The position numbers and the translations under genes were made by a program. Shown one piece after another: positions 32,657 through 40,681 of a DNA stretch of 64,000 nt. Position 1 is the first letter of the stretch, and every line of letters starts with the position of its first letter. The notes under the pieces were generated by a model. The model saw nothing but the letters and a program-made list of their open reading frames with translations. It made no database searches and was not told the DNA's origin. Source of the DNA: Paenibacillus solanacearum (GTDB taxonomy: Bacteria; Bacillota; Bacilli; Paenibacillales; NBRC-103111); contig NZ_CAJVAS010000018.1 in NCBI RefSeq assembly GCF_910593845.1, forward strand, positions 1-64,000, read 5' to 3'.

Positions 32657-33493
32657 CTATCGGTACGCATCCGGTCCGGCGGAATCTCCCGCCGACAGCT
32701 TCTTCAGCGGGACCATCGCCGCTTCAGGAACGTAATACTTGAAGCAGTTCGAGCTAATGTCGCCCAGCAACTGGCGGCGAATCGGGTCGGTCCCTTCCAG
32801 CAGCTTCGGCGAGGCGCTGTGATAGTCGATCGGCCGCATCCAGATCGGGCTGTAGCCGATGAACAGCTGGCGGCGTTCGAATGCCTCCGATCGGTTCGGC
32901 GACCCGGCGTGCCACAGGTTTTGCGCGAACACGAAAGCGTCTCCCGGCTTGCCGCAGATGGGAACCTCGCCCTCAAGAGGCACATTGACATCGGTCTGGG
33001 ACGGCTGAAAGTGCGGCAGGAGATGGCTTCCGGGGACGACCTTCGTATTGCCGCGGCCCGGCTCTGACATGTCGCTCAAAATATAACAAACTTTAATATA
33101 GTACGTCGCGGTGAGTCCGCCGATGCTTGGAAACTTCGGATGCGGGCCGTCCTGATGCCAGTTAATGAAACTGCCGGTCGCCGTCTTGGCGCCGCTTGGA
33201 TTCGGTTTGCGCACGGTCAGATGGGAAATATGCAGCTGAATGTTATAGCCCAGCAGACGAACCATCAGCGGCAGAATAGAAGGGTGGTCGATCAGCGACA
33301 AGATAGACGGATCTCTCTCGACACTGCGGTATACATTGTAAGCGAGCGCCTCGGGCTCTTCCGCGACGATGCGATCTACCGCTTCGTTCAGCTCTTTCAC
33401 CCGGGAATCGGAAAGAACGCCGGGCAGGAGCAAATAGCCGTCCCGTTCAAATTGTGCCGAAAGCGTCGAAAGATCGAGATTCAAGTGTTCCAA
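32657..33493 (-). CDS. Phytanoyl-CoA dioxygenase (PhyH) family enzyme
   Basis: A 278-residue Fe(II)/2-oxoglutarate oxygenase. Double-stranded beta-helix with iron ligands His and Asp in INWHQDGPH and distal His in LWHAGSPN; 2-oxoglutarate-binding Arg probably in AFERRQLF. N-terminal FERDGYLLLPGVLSDSRV is typical. TTG at 33493 is chosen because GGAGGTG (33500-33506 complement) lies 6 bases upstream and would be inside any longer version. Directly upstream are a promoter and two copies of a palindromic operator shared with the LacI-family gene, so it is likely its repressed target. Substrate unknown. Confidence 0.87.
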   Translation of the reverse strand: MEHLNLDLSTLSAQFERDGYLLLPGVLSDSRVKELNEAVDRIVAEEPEALAYNVYRSVERDPSILSLIDHPSILPLMVRLLGYNIQLHISHLTVRKPNPSGAKTATGSFINWHQDGPHPKFPSIGGLTATYYIKVCYILSDMSEPGRGNTKVVPGSHLLPHFQPSQTDVNVPLEGEVPICGKPGDAFVFAQNLWHAGSPNRSEAFERRQLFIGYSPIWMRPIDYHSASPKLLEGTDPIRRQLLGDISSNCFKYYVPEAAMVPLKKLSAGDSAGPDAYR

Positions 33494-33513
33494 AGATAGC
33501 ACCTCCACAATTA

Positions 33514-33527
33514 TTTACTCGTGTAAA
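33514..33527. promoter_or_regulatory. LacI-type operator, copy 1
   Basis: TTTACTCGTGTAAA, a near-perfect palindrome immediately upstream of the ribosome-binding site of the PhyH-family gene. Same motif as at 33580-33593 and 34761-34774. Confidence 0.65.
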
Positions 33528-33576
33528 TTTAACTCAAAACCAAATGAATGGATCGGGTAGTTCCATCCTTCGGCTT

Positions 33577-33606
33577 CATTATACTCGTGTATATTTCCAG
33601 CATCAA
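33577..33606 (-). promoter_or_regulatory. Promoter of the PhyH-family gene overlapping operator copy 2
   Basis: On the minus strand TTGATG (33606-33601) and TATAAT (33582-33577) are 18 bases apart. The palindrome TATACTCGTGTATA (33580-33593) overlaps the -10 and spacer. A repressor bound here would occlude RNA polymerase. The distance to operator copy 1 is 66 bp, about six helical turns, which would suit looping. Confidence 0.7.
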
Positions 33607-33691
33607 CCCTTATTTTTCGCTCTACAGACCTATCCGCAGCTCGTTTATGCTCTTGCGCAAATAGCCCTTAGGCAGGGCTTATCCGCAGGGG

Positions 33692-34693
33692 TTATTGCTT
33701 AGGCTTCGCCGTCGAATGCCGGACGATTAGCTCATAACCGAAGCCGGTATCCGCCGGGGCGTCGGCGCCGTTGATTTGCGCCATGATCGCATCGACGGCC
33801 TTATAACCAATTTCTTTCCTTGGGTAGTGAATTGTCGTTAGCGTAGGCGTCGTATGGGAGGTCATCAATATATCTTCGCATCCGGCTATCGACAAATCTG
33901 CGGGTACGGACAAGCCGCAATCTTTGCAGGCCGACAGTACCCCGATGGCCATCAGGTCGCCCGCACACACGATCGCGGTGAACGGCAGCTCCGGGCTCGC
34001 TTGTATTCTTCGGCTCATGCGTTCGTAAGCGGACTCAAGCGTGCCGCCGCTCTGCAGCAGCGATTGCTGCTGAAATTCGAGACCAGCCGCTTCCATTGCC
34101 TGCCGAAAAAGAAGAAACCGCGCATGGTGGTAATGATCATGCACCGTATTGGCCATAAACCCGATCTGGCGATGCCCGAGCGATTTGAGATGCTCGACAA
34201 GCTCGCACATCGCCGCGAACCATGGAATGTCGATGCTTCCCATGTAAGCATGCTCATGCACCGGCTTCATTACGGATAGGAGGGGGATGCCGAATTTCGA
34301 GAAGTGCTCGATTGTCTCCGGCTTCAAGCTCTGCCCCATCAGGATAAGGCCGTCCGTGCGGCCCGTGAAGATCGCCTTTAATTTGTGCTCCTCCGATGGG
34401 ACATACGTTTGGAAGATAAGCGATTGATCGTGCTGCCTGGCCCGCTGCTCCAGCCCCAAGGAGATTCCCGTTTCAAAAGAGTTGCCCAGATTGTTGAACA
34501 GCACGCCGATTTGGTTCGTTTTTTTGGTCTTCAAGCTTCGCGCCGCCATATTGGGGTTATACCCAAGCTCCTCGATCGCCTGGAGCACCTTCCTGCGGGT
34601 TTCTTCCCTCACGTTGTTTTTATTGTTCACCACGTAAGATACAACCGCAACGGATACTCCTGCATGCCTGGCCACATCGTCTCTTGTCACCAT
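33692..34693 (-). CDS. LacI-family transcriptional regulator
   Basis: A 333-residue repressor. N-terminal LacI helix-turn-helix MVTRDDVARHAGVSVAVVSY (position 1-20) and hinge YNPNMAARSLKTKKT are followed by a periplasmic-binding-protein-like sensor (about 60-330: IGVLFNNLGNSFETGISLGL; IVCAGDLMAIGVLSACKDCG). ATG at 34693 sits 7 bases after AAGGAG; the frame stays open to 34774 but without a site. It lies 184 bases upstream of the PhyH-family gene on the same strand, and matching operators precede both genes, indicating control of that gene and autoregulation. Effector unknown, probably a sugar or sugar derivative. Confidence 0.92.
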   Translation of the reverse strand: MVTRDDVARHAGVSVAVVSYVVNNKNNVREETRRKVLQAIEELGYNPNMAARSLKTKKTNQIGVLFNNLGNSFETGISLGLEQRARQHDQSLIFQTYVPSEEHKLKAIFTGRTDGLILMGQSLKPETIEHFSKFGIPLLSVMKPVHEHAYMGSIDIPWFAAMCELVEHLKSLGHRQIGFMANTVHDHYHHARFLLFRQAMEAAGLEFQQQSLLQSGGTLESAYERMSRRIQASPELPFTAIVCAGDLMAIGVLSACKDCGLSVPADLSIAGCEDILMTSHTTPTLTTIHYPRKEIGYKAVDAIMAQINGADAPADTGFGYELIVRHSTAKPKQ

Positions 34694-34724
34694 ATTCATT
34701 CTCCTTGCCTGTCTTTGTAAATCA

Positions 34725-34774
34725 ACGATAGCGCGGGCTCTAAGCGATGTCAAGTCAATATTTACACGTGTCAA
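34725..34774 (-). promoter_or_regulatory. Promoter and operator copy 3 of the LacI-family gene
   Basis: On the minus strand TTGACA (34753-34748) and TATCGT (34730-34725) are 17 bases apart. TTTACACGTGTCAA (34761-34774), one base off a perfect palindrome and matching the two operators before the PhyH-family gene, lies just upstream of the -35. Confidence 0.65.
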
Positions 34775-35109
34775 AAGAGCGAATTATCAGCCGCACATGA
34801 GCTGAGTATAATTGGAAGGGGAGCCCGTTGTTTAATCGGGCCGAACGGGGGGCTTGCTGTCACCGCTTGTCGCAGTTTACGCAGCGGCGGCAGCGCTCGC
34901 CCTATTCAAGAGGGGCTTGCGAAAATACGAAAGCACGGGGAACTAAGAGCGATCGTGGAATCGTGCCTATGGATCATGATACAATGGTTTCGAGTAGATC
35001 GTTTATTCATGGGTTCAATAATGAAGCAGATGAATGATTCAATACATAAACAACATGAACGGCAGGTGCTTCGCGCAGCTGCTTCTTTCATGCCACAGGA
35101 GGAAGATGG
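34775..35109. other. Intergenic region, no gene seen
   Basis: About 330 bases between the LacI and MOSC genes. Short plus-strand frames exist but have no ribosome-binding site or coding character. AGGAGGA near 35098 serves the MOSC gene. Confidence 0.4.
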
Positions 35110-35850
35110 ATGACGTTAACGGTTGTCGGCGAAGTGATCGAAATGAACCGGTACCCCGTCAAGTCGCTGGCAGGAGAACGGCTGGAGCGGTGCGCGGTTG
35201 AACGATATGGGCTGTATGGCGATCGCAGCCATGCTTTTATCGATGAGCGCAAGGAAGGCTGGGACCGTTTCATCACAGCCAGGTCCATTCCGGCCATGCT
35301 CGGTTACAAAGCAAGACTCGCGGGCGGGGAGCACGACAATGATCCATACGCCGTGCGGGTTACAGCGCCGGATGGACGGGAATGGACCTGGGACGACGCC
35401 CTGCTGAAGGAGATGCAAGCGCATACCCGCGTACCTATGTCCATGATGCGCTATCGTGCGGAACGGGACGACGAGTTGATGGCAGTCGATACGGGAGCGA
35501 TCTTGATCGTGACCGACGCCGCTTTACGCAAGCTGGAAGCGCTGTGGGGGAAGCCCTTGGACAGCCGGCGGTTCCGGGCCAACCTTGTTGTGGCCGTAGC
35601 CGATCACACATTTCGTGAGGGCGAATGGATCGGGAAGCGGTTGTTCGTAGGGACGGCGGAATTGCGTGTGGACGCGTACTGCGAGCGGTGCTCGATGATC
35701 TCCATCGACCCGGATACGCTGGAACGGAATCTTTCGCTGCTGCGAAAAGTGAACGAGGAGATGGAACTGAATTTCGGCGTGTATGCGTCCGTTGTCCAAA
35801 CCGGCGAGGTCCGTGTTGGTGAAAAAGTATACTTGAGCGACAGCTTGTAA
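35110..35850 (+). CDS. MOSC-domain protein (molybdenum-cofactor sulfurase C-terminal-like)
   Basis: A 246-residue protein with an N-terminal MOSC-N beta barrel (GEVIEMNRYPVKSLAGERL, GLYGDRSHAFID) and a MOSC domain carrying the conserved Cys in RVDAYCERCSMISIDPDT. MOSC proteins carry sulfur or bind molybdenum cofactor in reductases of hydroxylated amines. No molybdopterin genes are nearby. ATG at 35110 follows AGGAGGAAG. Confidence 0.88.
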   Translation: MTLTVVGEVIEMNRYPVKSLAGERLERCAVERYGLYGDRSHAFIDERKEGWDRFITARSIPAMLGYKARLAGGEHDNDPYAVRVTAPDGREWTWDDALLKEMQAHTRVPMSMMRYRAERDDELMAVDTGAILIVTDAALRKLEALWGKPLDSRRFRANLVVAVADHTFREGEWIGKRLFVGTAELRVDAYCERCSMISIDPDTLERNLSLLRKVNEEMELNFGVYASVVQTGEVRVGEKVYLSDSL

Positions 35851-35981
35851 TACGGGGGCAGCACTTCTTTAACAGAAAAGTTGTAAAATAAAATTTTTGT
35901 ATGAATGTAGAAATCGGAACAGCTTATACGTCATAATAACGAAACCATATTTCAATGCAGTTTAACAAGGAGGCGTTTTGA

Positions 35982-36329
35982 ATGAGTTACACTTTGATGT
36001 TTTACGAGAGCCAGGAGGATTTTGCGGCAAGAAAGGATCCGGCCCGACAACAAGAGTACTTGGCAAGCTGGACGCACTATGTGCATGCTTTGCGGGAGGC
36101 TGGCATTGTGGTATTCGGTTCGGGTCTCTATGCGCCTGAGACCGCTGCCACGATGAAGCGCCGTGGTGGTGAGATGGCTGTTCAGGACGGACCGTTTCCC
36201 GAGACGAAGGAGCAACTCGGCGGTATATTTGTGATTGATGTGCCAGATCTAGACACCGCATTGGAATGGGCTGCCAGAGGGCCTGTCGATACGGTTGAGG
36301 TCAGACAAAACATTCCCGCGGTGAAGTAG
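35982..36329 (+). CDS. YCII-related DGPF-domain protein, partner of ECF sigma factor
   Basis: A 115-residue dimeric alpha-beta-barrel protein with the eponymous DGPF in AVQDGPFPETKEQLGG. DGPF proteins are strongly linked in genomes to ECF42-type sigma factors, exactly as here: the sigma gene begins 6 bases after the stop. AAGGAGG lies upstream of the ATG at 35982. Function is not defined; it may sense or modify a small molecule for the sigma factor (inference). Confidence 0.9.
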   Translation: MSYTLMFYESQEDFAARKDPARQQEYLASWTHYVHALREAGIVVFGSGLYAPETAATMKRRGGEMAVQDGPFPETKEQLGGIFVIDVPDLDTALEWAARGPVDTVEVRQNIPAVK

Positions 36330-36335
36330 TCATCT

Positions 36336-37556
36336 ATGAAAACTCATCAGGTCATTGAAGAAACGGCACGTGAAGCTTATGGCCGTTTGCTCTCCTATTT
36401 GGCTGTAAATTGGCGGGATCTGCAGGCCGTTGAGGATGCCATAGGAGATGCCTTCCTCGCCGCGCTGGAAACTTGGCCCAAGGTCGGCGTTCCGGATAAG
36501 CCTGAAGCATGGCTGGTTACTGCCGCCCGCAGGCGGCTTATCGACCGTGCCCGCCGTACCCGTATATCCGAAAGTGCGATGCCGGCACTCCTTGCCATGT
36601 CTGAGGGTACACAGGGTCTCAATTCAAACGCTGCCTTTCCGGACGAACGACTGAGGATGATGTTTCTTTGTACGCATCCGGCCATTGATCCTGTAATGCG
36701 AACACCGCTTATGCTGCAGACGGTGCTTGGAATCGATGCAGCCCGAATTGCGTCTGCATTCATCATCAAGCCCTCCACCATGAGTCAGCGTCTTACTCGG
36801 GTAAAAGCAAAAATTCGTGCCGAACGCATCACTTTTGAAATGCCTGCTGCAGAAGAGCTTCCGGATCGTCTCGATTCCGTTTTAGAAGCCATTTATGCTG
36901 CTTACGGGAGCGGGTGGGACGAGGCAGCCATTGCCGATTCGCCTCGCAGGAAATTGGCGGAAGAAGCGATCTATCTGGGAAGGCTGCTTCTCCGATTCGT
37001 CCCATCCGAACCGGAGGTATACGGTCTGCTGGCACTCATGCTGCACTGTGAAGCGCGCCGTGAGGCACGACATGACGACGAAGGGAACTATATTCCTCTG
37101 TCCGAGCAGCCCTGTACTCGATGGGAACAAAGCTTAATCATGGAGGCGGAACGTTATCTGCATGCCGCCTCGCAAGCCGGTGGAATCGGCCGCTTTCAAC
37201 TCATGGCTGCGATTCAATCGGTGCATGCCCAGCGTTTATGGACCGGGCGGATCGAGTGGGAGGCGATTGCGCAGTTATACGAAGGCCTCATTCGTATACA
37301 CCCCGCACTGGGCGCATTAGTCGGTCGAGCCGCTGCGGTTGCGGAGGCTTATGGATTGGAACGCGGCATTGCCTTGCTGGAAGCTATCCCATCTGCAGAG
37401 GTAGTGAACTATCAACCCTATTGGGCACTTGCCGGTCATTTGTACAAACGGATGCATCGAACGGAGGATGCCCGTTCTGCTTATAGCCGTGCTATTGGAC
37501 TAAGCACAGATATATCTGTTCGGCATTTTCTAAGCAGTCAGGCTTCTGGGATATAA
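36336..37556 (+). CDS. ECF42-type RNA polymerase sigma factor with C-terminal TPR-like domain
   Basis: A 406-residue sigma factor. Sigma region 2 about 10-80 (YLAVNWRDLQAVEDAIGDAF, WLVTAARRRLIDRARR) and region 4 about 110-165 (LMLQTVLGIDAARIASAFI, TMSQRLTRVKAKIR). The large helical extension (about 170-406: LYEGLIRIHPALGALVGRAA, RTEDARSAYSRAIGLS) is a TPR-like regulatory domain that defines the ECF42 group, which has no anti-sigma gene. Coupled with the DGPF gene. Targets unknown. Confidence 0.9.
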   Translation: MKTHQVIEETAREAYGRLLSYLAVNWRDLQAVEDAIGDAFLAALETWPKVGVPDKPEAWLVTAARRRLIDRARRTRISESAMPALLAMSEGTQGLNSNAAFPDERLRMMFLCTHPAIDPVMRTPLMLQTVLGIDAARIASAFIIKPSTMSQRLTRVKAKIRAERITFEMPAAEELPDRLDSVLEAIYAAYGSGWDEAAIADSPRRKLAEEAIYLGRLLLRFVPSEPEVYGLLALMLHCEARREARHDDEGNYIPLSEQPCTRWEQSLIMEAERYLHAASQAGGIGRFQLMAAIQSVHAQRLWTGRIEWEAIAQLYEGLIRIHPALGALVGRAAAVAEAYGLERGIALLEAIPSAEVVNYQPYWALAGHLYKRMHRTEDARSAYSRAIGLSTDISVRHFLSSQASGI

Positions 37557-37561
37557 ATGCG

Positions 37562-37599
37562 GCAAGGTTAGGGCACCCGCTAGGGTGCCTTAACCTTGC
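37562..37599. terminator. Hairpin terminator after the ECF sigma gene
   Basis: A long stem GCAAGGTTA-GGCACCC / GGGTGCC-TAACCTTGC with a 4-base loop (one bulged pair). The T tract is poor, so termination may be weak. It abuts the repeated intergenic element at 37595. Confidence 0.65.
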
Positions 37600-37644
37600 T
37601 GTTACGGATAGCGCGGTGAACCCTAATAAATGACGGCAAGTTTT
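37595..37644 (+). repeat. Intergenic repeat element, copy A
   Basis: CTTGCTGTTACGGATAGCGC, then GGTGAACCC and ending GGCAAGTTTT. About 80 percent identical over 50 bases to copy B at 39758-39809, 2.2 kb away in the same orientation, each lying directly after a gene-end hairpin. Confidence 0.6.
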
Positions 37645-37697
37645 ATCAAACGTGCATTTGAAGTCATTTTGAAGTTTCAGAAAAGGAAGAGGATGAT

Positions 37698-38645
37698 GTG
37701 AACAAAACCGATCGAATGTTGGCTATTGTCATTGAGTTGCAGCGTAAAGGCGTGCTGCGTGCCGAGGATTTGGCTGCCAAGTTCGAGACGAGTATCCGCA
37801 CGATTTACCGTGACGTTCAAGCGCTGAGCGAAGCGGGCGTTCCGGTGGCGGGTGCGCCGGGGGTAGGTTACTCCTTAATGGAGGGCTACTTTCTCCCCCC
37901 TGTCAGCTTCACGGCGGAAGAAGCGGTAGCGCTGCTCATCGGGGCGGACTTCGTCGAAATGAGGCTGGACGCTGAGTACGGCGCGAAGGCCTGCAGTTCG
38001 CAGGAGAAAATCGAGGCGATTTTACCGGAGAACGTGCGCGAGGAGACCGAACGGATCCGATCGACGATTCGGCTGCTGAATGAAAGAGGGGCGAAAACGC
38101 GCGGGCAGGAAAAAGAGACGTTCGAGCAGCTGCGCCAAGCGATTCTGCGGAAGCGCAGGGTTCGTTTCCGCTACTCCAAAAACTTGCCGGATCCGGACGG
38201 ATATCGTCATAGCGAGCGAACGGTTGATCCTTACGGGCTCGTTTTTTCCCAAGGGGTGTGGATGCTTGTTGCGTTCTGCGGGCTGAGGCGAGACATCCGG
38301 CACTTTCGGCTGTCTCGCATGAACGAGCTTGCCGTACTGGAAGATCCGTTCAGAATCGTTCCGGGTTTTCGCTTTCAGGATCACCGGCCTGTAGACGATC
38401 GGAATGTGACCGTCCGCATGCTGGTCGATCAAGCCATTGCGGACCGGGTTCAGGAGTCGGACAATTTCTATATGGAGTCGTTCGCACCGGGGGAAGAAGG
38501 CTGGCTGGCGACGTTCCGTGTTCGGCGGGTGGAAGACCTCCTTCAATGGACGCTCGGATGGGGTGCAGCGGTGCGAGTGCTGGAGCCGGAATCGCTGTGC
38601 GAACGGTTGCGCGAGGAAATCAAAAAAATGCTGGGACGCTACTGA
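37698..38645 (+). CDS. HTH/WYL-domain transcriptional regulator (YafY-type)
   Basis: A 315-residue regulator: N-terminal DeoR-like winged helix (MNKTDRMLAIVIELQRKGVL, FETSIRTIYRDVQALSEAGV) and a C-terminal WYL domain (about 140-235: VDPYGLVFSQGVWMLVAFCG, RHFRLSRMNELAVL) followed by WCX. WYL domains bind ligands such as nucleotides or nucleic-acid ends and control stress genes. GTG at 37698 follows AAGAGG. A DinB/EVE gene pair lies downstream, beyond a terminator. Confidence 0.9.
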   Translation: MNKTDRMLAIVIELQRKGVLRAEDLAAKFETSIRTIYRDVQALSEAGVPVAGAPGVGYSLMEGYFLPPVSFTAEEAVALLIGADFVEMRLDAEYGAKACSSQEKIEAILPENVREETERIRSTIRLLNERGAKTRGQEKETFEQLRQAILRKRRVRFRYSKNLPDPDGYRHSERTVDPYGLVFSQGVWMLVAFCGLRRDIRHFRLSRMNELAVLEDPFRIVPGFRFQDHRPVDDRNVTVRMLVDQAIADRVQESDNFYMESFAPGEEGWLATFRVRRVEDLLQWTLGWGAAVRVLEPESLCERLREEIKKMLGRY

Positions 38646-38670
38646 CAAACTGCTGTCAGTAGCGTTTTTG
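38636..38670 (+). terminator. Terminator overlapping the WYL gene stop
   Basis: ACGCTACTGACA (38636-38647) and TGTCAGTAGCGT (38654-38665) form a 12-bp perfect stem with a 6-base loop, then TTTTG. The TGA stop of the regulator lies inside the left arm. Confidence 0.9.
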
Positions 38671-38712
38671 TATGCTGGATTCAGCTTAAACAAAAAGGAG
38701 CTGGGTTCGGCA

Positions 38713-39297
38713 ATGGATACGAAAGAAACGTTGCGAAAATTCGAGGAGACGGTCAGCGGTTACATTCGAGAATTGGATGGCTCAAGTCTTGATCAGCTGC
38801 TTTGGAAGCCGGCGGAAGACGAATGGTCGCTTGGTCAGATGTACATGCATTTAATCTGTTCCGCGCAGTGTATGCATTTGAGGAACGTCGCATTGTGCCT
38901 TGAACCGGGCGGCAGTCCGGAAGTCTCACGTGCGGGAAAGACGAGGCCGGGGGAGGATTTATTCAAGGCGGGGAGCTTCCCGCCGGATCGTATCCGAGTT
39001 CCCCCGTCACCACAATACACGCCGCCGCAACCGGAAAGCAAGGAACAAATTGTCGGCGGGTTGCGGGATACTGTACGTCGGATGGTCGAGATCGAACCAG
39101 CGATTGCGCCGGAGTTTGATCCGGTTACCCAAGTGCGTTTAGAACCGGGGAAGGAGATTGTTCGAAATACGGTTCTCCATCCGCGATTCGGCGGATTGAA
39201 CGCGTTGGAATGGTTCCGACTGATCGAGATGCACTATCGCCATCATATGCTCCAGAAGATGCGTCTGGACGACGCTTGGAGGGAAGCGCATGGGTGA
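38713..39297 (+). CDS. DinB-superfamily protein
   Basis: A 194-residue four-helix-bundle protein of the DinB/YfiT type: LRKFEETVSGYIRELDGSSL, WSLGQMYMHLICSAQ and EMHYRHHMLQKMRLDDAW. The usual three metal-binding His are suggested by MHLICSA, and YRHHMLQ. The family includes damage-inducible proteins and thiol-dependent transferases. Start at ATG 38713; AAAGGAG lies about 12 bases upstream, a long spacing. The gene overlaps the EVE gene by 8 bases. Confidence 0.82.
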   Translation: MDTKETLRKFEETVSGYIRELDGSSLDQLLWKPAEDEWSLGQMYMHLICSAQCMHLRNVALCLEPGGSPEVSRAGKTRPGEDLFKAGSFPPDRIRVPPSPQYTPPQPESKEQIVGGLRDTVRRMVEIEPAIAPEFDPVTQVRLEPGKEIVRNTVLHPRFGGLNALEWFRLIEMHYRHHMLQKMRLDDAWREAHG

Positions 39298-39742
39298 GCC
39301 CGGAACGGAAGGTGGAAAGCCTTCCTATTGGATAGGCGTCGTCTCGGCGGCGCACGTGCAGCGAGGGGTTAGTGGCGGCTTCGCCCAGATGTGTCACGGT
39401 AAATCTGCGCCGTTACGCAGGATGCAACCGGGGGATTGGCTTGTGTACTATTCTCCTCGCACGGAGATGGGAGACGGCGAGCGGTTGCAAGCGTTCACCG
39501 CCATTGGCCGGGTTAGGGACGACCGTGTATACGAATACGCGATGTCTGCTACGTTCATACCTTACCGCCGGAACATCGAATATGTTCCCTGCCGGGAGGC
39601 GAGAATCGAAGGCTTGCTTGATCGGCTGTCCTTCACCCGAGGCAAGCGGAATTGGGGCTACCCGTTCCGTACCGGCCACTTCGAGATAAACCGTGAAGAT
39701 TTCTTGACTATCGCGGAAGCGATGCATGCGGCCATCCGATAA
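39290..39742 (+). CDS. EVE-domain protein (UPF0310 type)
   Basis: A 150-residue protein matching the EVE/PUA-like fold: SYWIGVVSAAHVQRGVSGGF, GDWLVYYSPRTEM, AFTAIGRVRDDRVYEY and RTGHFEINREDF. EVE domains bind modified bases in DNA or RNA and occur in modification-dependent restriction proteins; stand-alone copies like this one are common and uncharacterised. Overlap with the DinB gene implies coexpression. Confidence 0.88.
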   Translation: MGEPGTEGGKPSYWIGVVSAAHVQRGVSGGFAQMCHGKSAPLRRMQPGDWLVYYSPRTEMGDGERLQAFTAIGRVRDDRVYEYAMSATFIPYRRNIEYVPCREARIEGLLDRLSFTRGKRNWGYPFRTGHFEINREDFLTIAEAMHAAIR

Positions 39743-39753
39743 GGGATGGCCTT
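39730..39753 (+). terminator. Hairpin overlapping the EVE gene stop
   Basis: GGCCATCC (39730-39737) pairs with GGATGGCC (39744-39751), loop GATAAG containing part of the stop, followed by TTGTAA. A probable weak terminator. Confidence 0.55.
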
Positions 39754-39757
39754 GTAA

Positions 39758-39809
39758 CTTGCTGTTACGTATAGCGCGGAGAGCCTCATCATAAGTAATG
39801 GAAAGTTTT
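39758..39809 (+). repeat. Intergenic repeat element, copy B
   Basis: CTTGCTGTTACGTATAGCGC, then GGAGAGCC and ending GGAAAGTTTT. Counterpart of copy A at 37595-37644; the first 22 bases differ at one position only. Confidence 0.6.
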
Positions 39810-39859
39810 CGCATGGGGTGGGCATAATGGATTCATTGCGTATGAAAGGAAGGAGCTGC

Positions 39860-40459
39860 ATGACTTCGGAAATGGATCATCCCTTTGTCATCTTGCCTGA
39901 AGAACAAGCGCCCGAAGGTGCGGCACATTGTGAGCTTTGCGAACTGGCGAAGCAGCGGACTCGCGTCATCTGGGGGGAAGGGAATCCGAGAGCCTCGATG
40001 ATGATGATACTGGATAACCCCGGGGCCCGGGAGGATCGGCAAGGAAATGAGTTTCTGTGCGGTACCCGAGAAACACTCCAGCTCGGCATGAGGGAGGCGG
40101 GTATAGATACGAATGATGTCTATGTCAGCTATTTGCTTAAATGCCGGCCGGTGCGTGCATACAATAAACCCGAGGCTAGAGCGGCATGTTCTCCTCACTT
40201 ACAGCTACAGCTCTTACAGAAGCAGCCGCTTGTATTATTCGGATTTGGCAATATCGTTGCAGAAGCCGTATTCCCAGATAAGGAGAATGCCAGTGTTAAG
40301 GAATTGCGAGGCAGCTGGTATGAGTTTCAGGGTATACCCATCAGCTTCACTTATCACCCGCTTGCAGTAAGAAGGCGACCCAATTTACTGAGGTTCTTCG
40401 TTGAAGATCTGAAGGCTTTGAAGGAGAAGTGGGAGGAGATTCAACACGGCAGGCGCTAG
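39860..40459 (+). CDS. Uracil-DNA glycosylase superfamily protein (family 4-like)
   Basis: A 199-residue protein of the UDG fold. Four Cys expected for the iron-sulfur cluster of family-4/5 enzymes are present: HCELCELAKQ, LLKCRPVRAYN and ARAACSPHL. Catalytic-region motif is ILDNPGAREDRQGNEFLCG (family 4 normally GEGPGxxEDxxG), so the first motif is altered; the C-terminal motif is FTYHPLAVRR (usual HPS). Activity on uracil is plausible but not certain. ATG at 39860 follows GGAAGGAG. Confidence 0.82.
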   Translation: MTSEMDHPFVILPEEQAPEGAAHCELCELAKQRTRVIWGEGNPRASMMMILDNPGAREDRQGNEFLCGTRETLQLGMREAGIDTNDVYVSYLLKCRPVRAYNKPEARAACSPHLQLQLLQKQPLVLFGFGNIVAEAVFPDKENASVKELRGSWYEFQGIPISFTYHPLAVRRRPNLLRFFVEDLKALKEKWEEIQHGRR

Positions 40460-40593
40460 AACGAAACTTTGCTTACGAGCGCTTGGCGTTTCTTTTTTCG
40501 CTGTGGACAATCTCGTACTCGCGGTATAGACAGCGACGGTTCTGCAGCTTCGAAAAGTGATCGAAGAGAGCGATCCCGCGTTAACGGAAATAC

Positions 40594-40632
40594 GAAAAAC
40601 CAGAACGTCGAACAGGGCATTCTGGTTTTTTC
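40594..40632. terminator. Bidirectional terminator
   Basis: GAAAAACCAGAA (40594-40605) pairs with TTCTGGTTTTTTC (40620-40632), giving A and T runs on both sides. It ends the UDG-like gene and the convergent pepT. Confidence 0.85.
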
Positions 40633-40681
40633 GCATACATGCATGCTGCTGCGCATCCTGGCTCTGTGCCGATTCGGGTAG

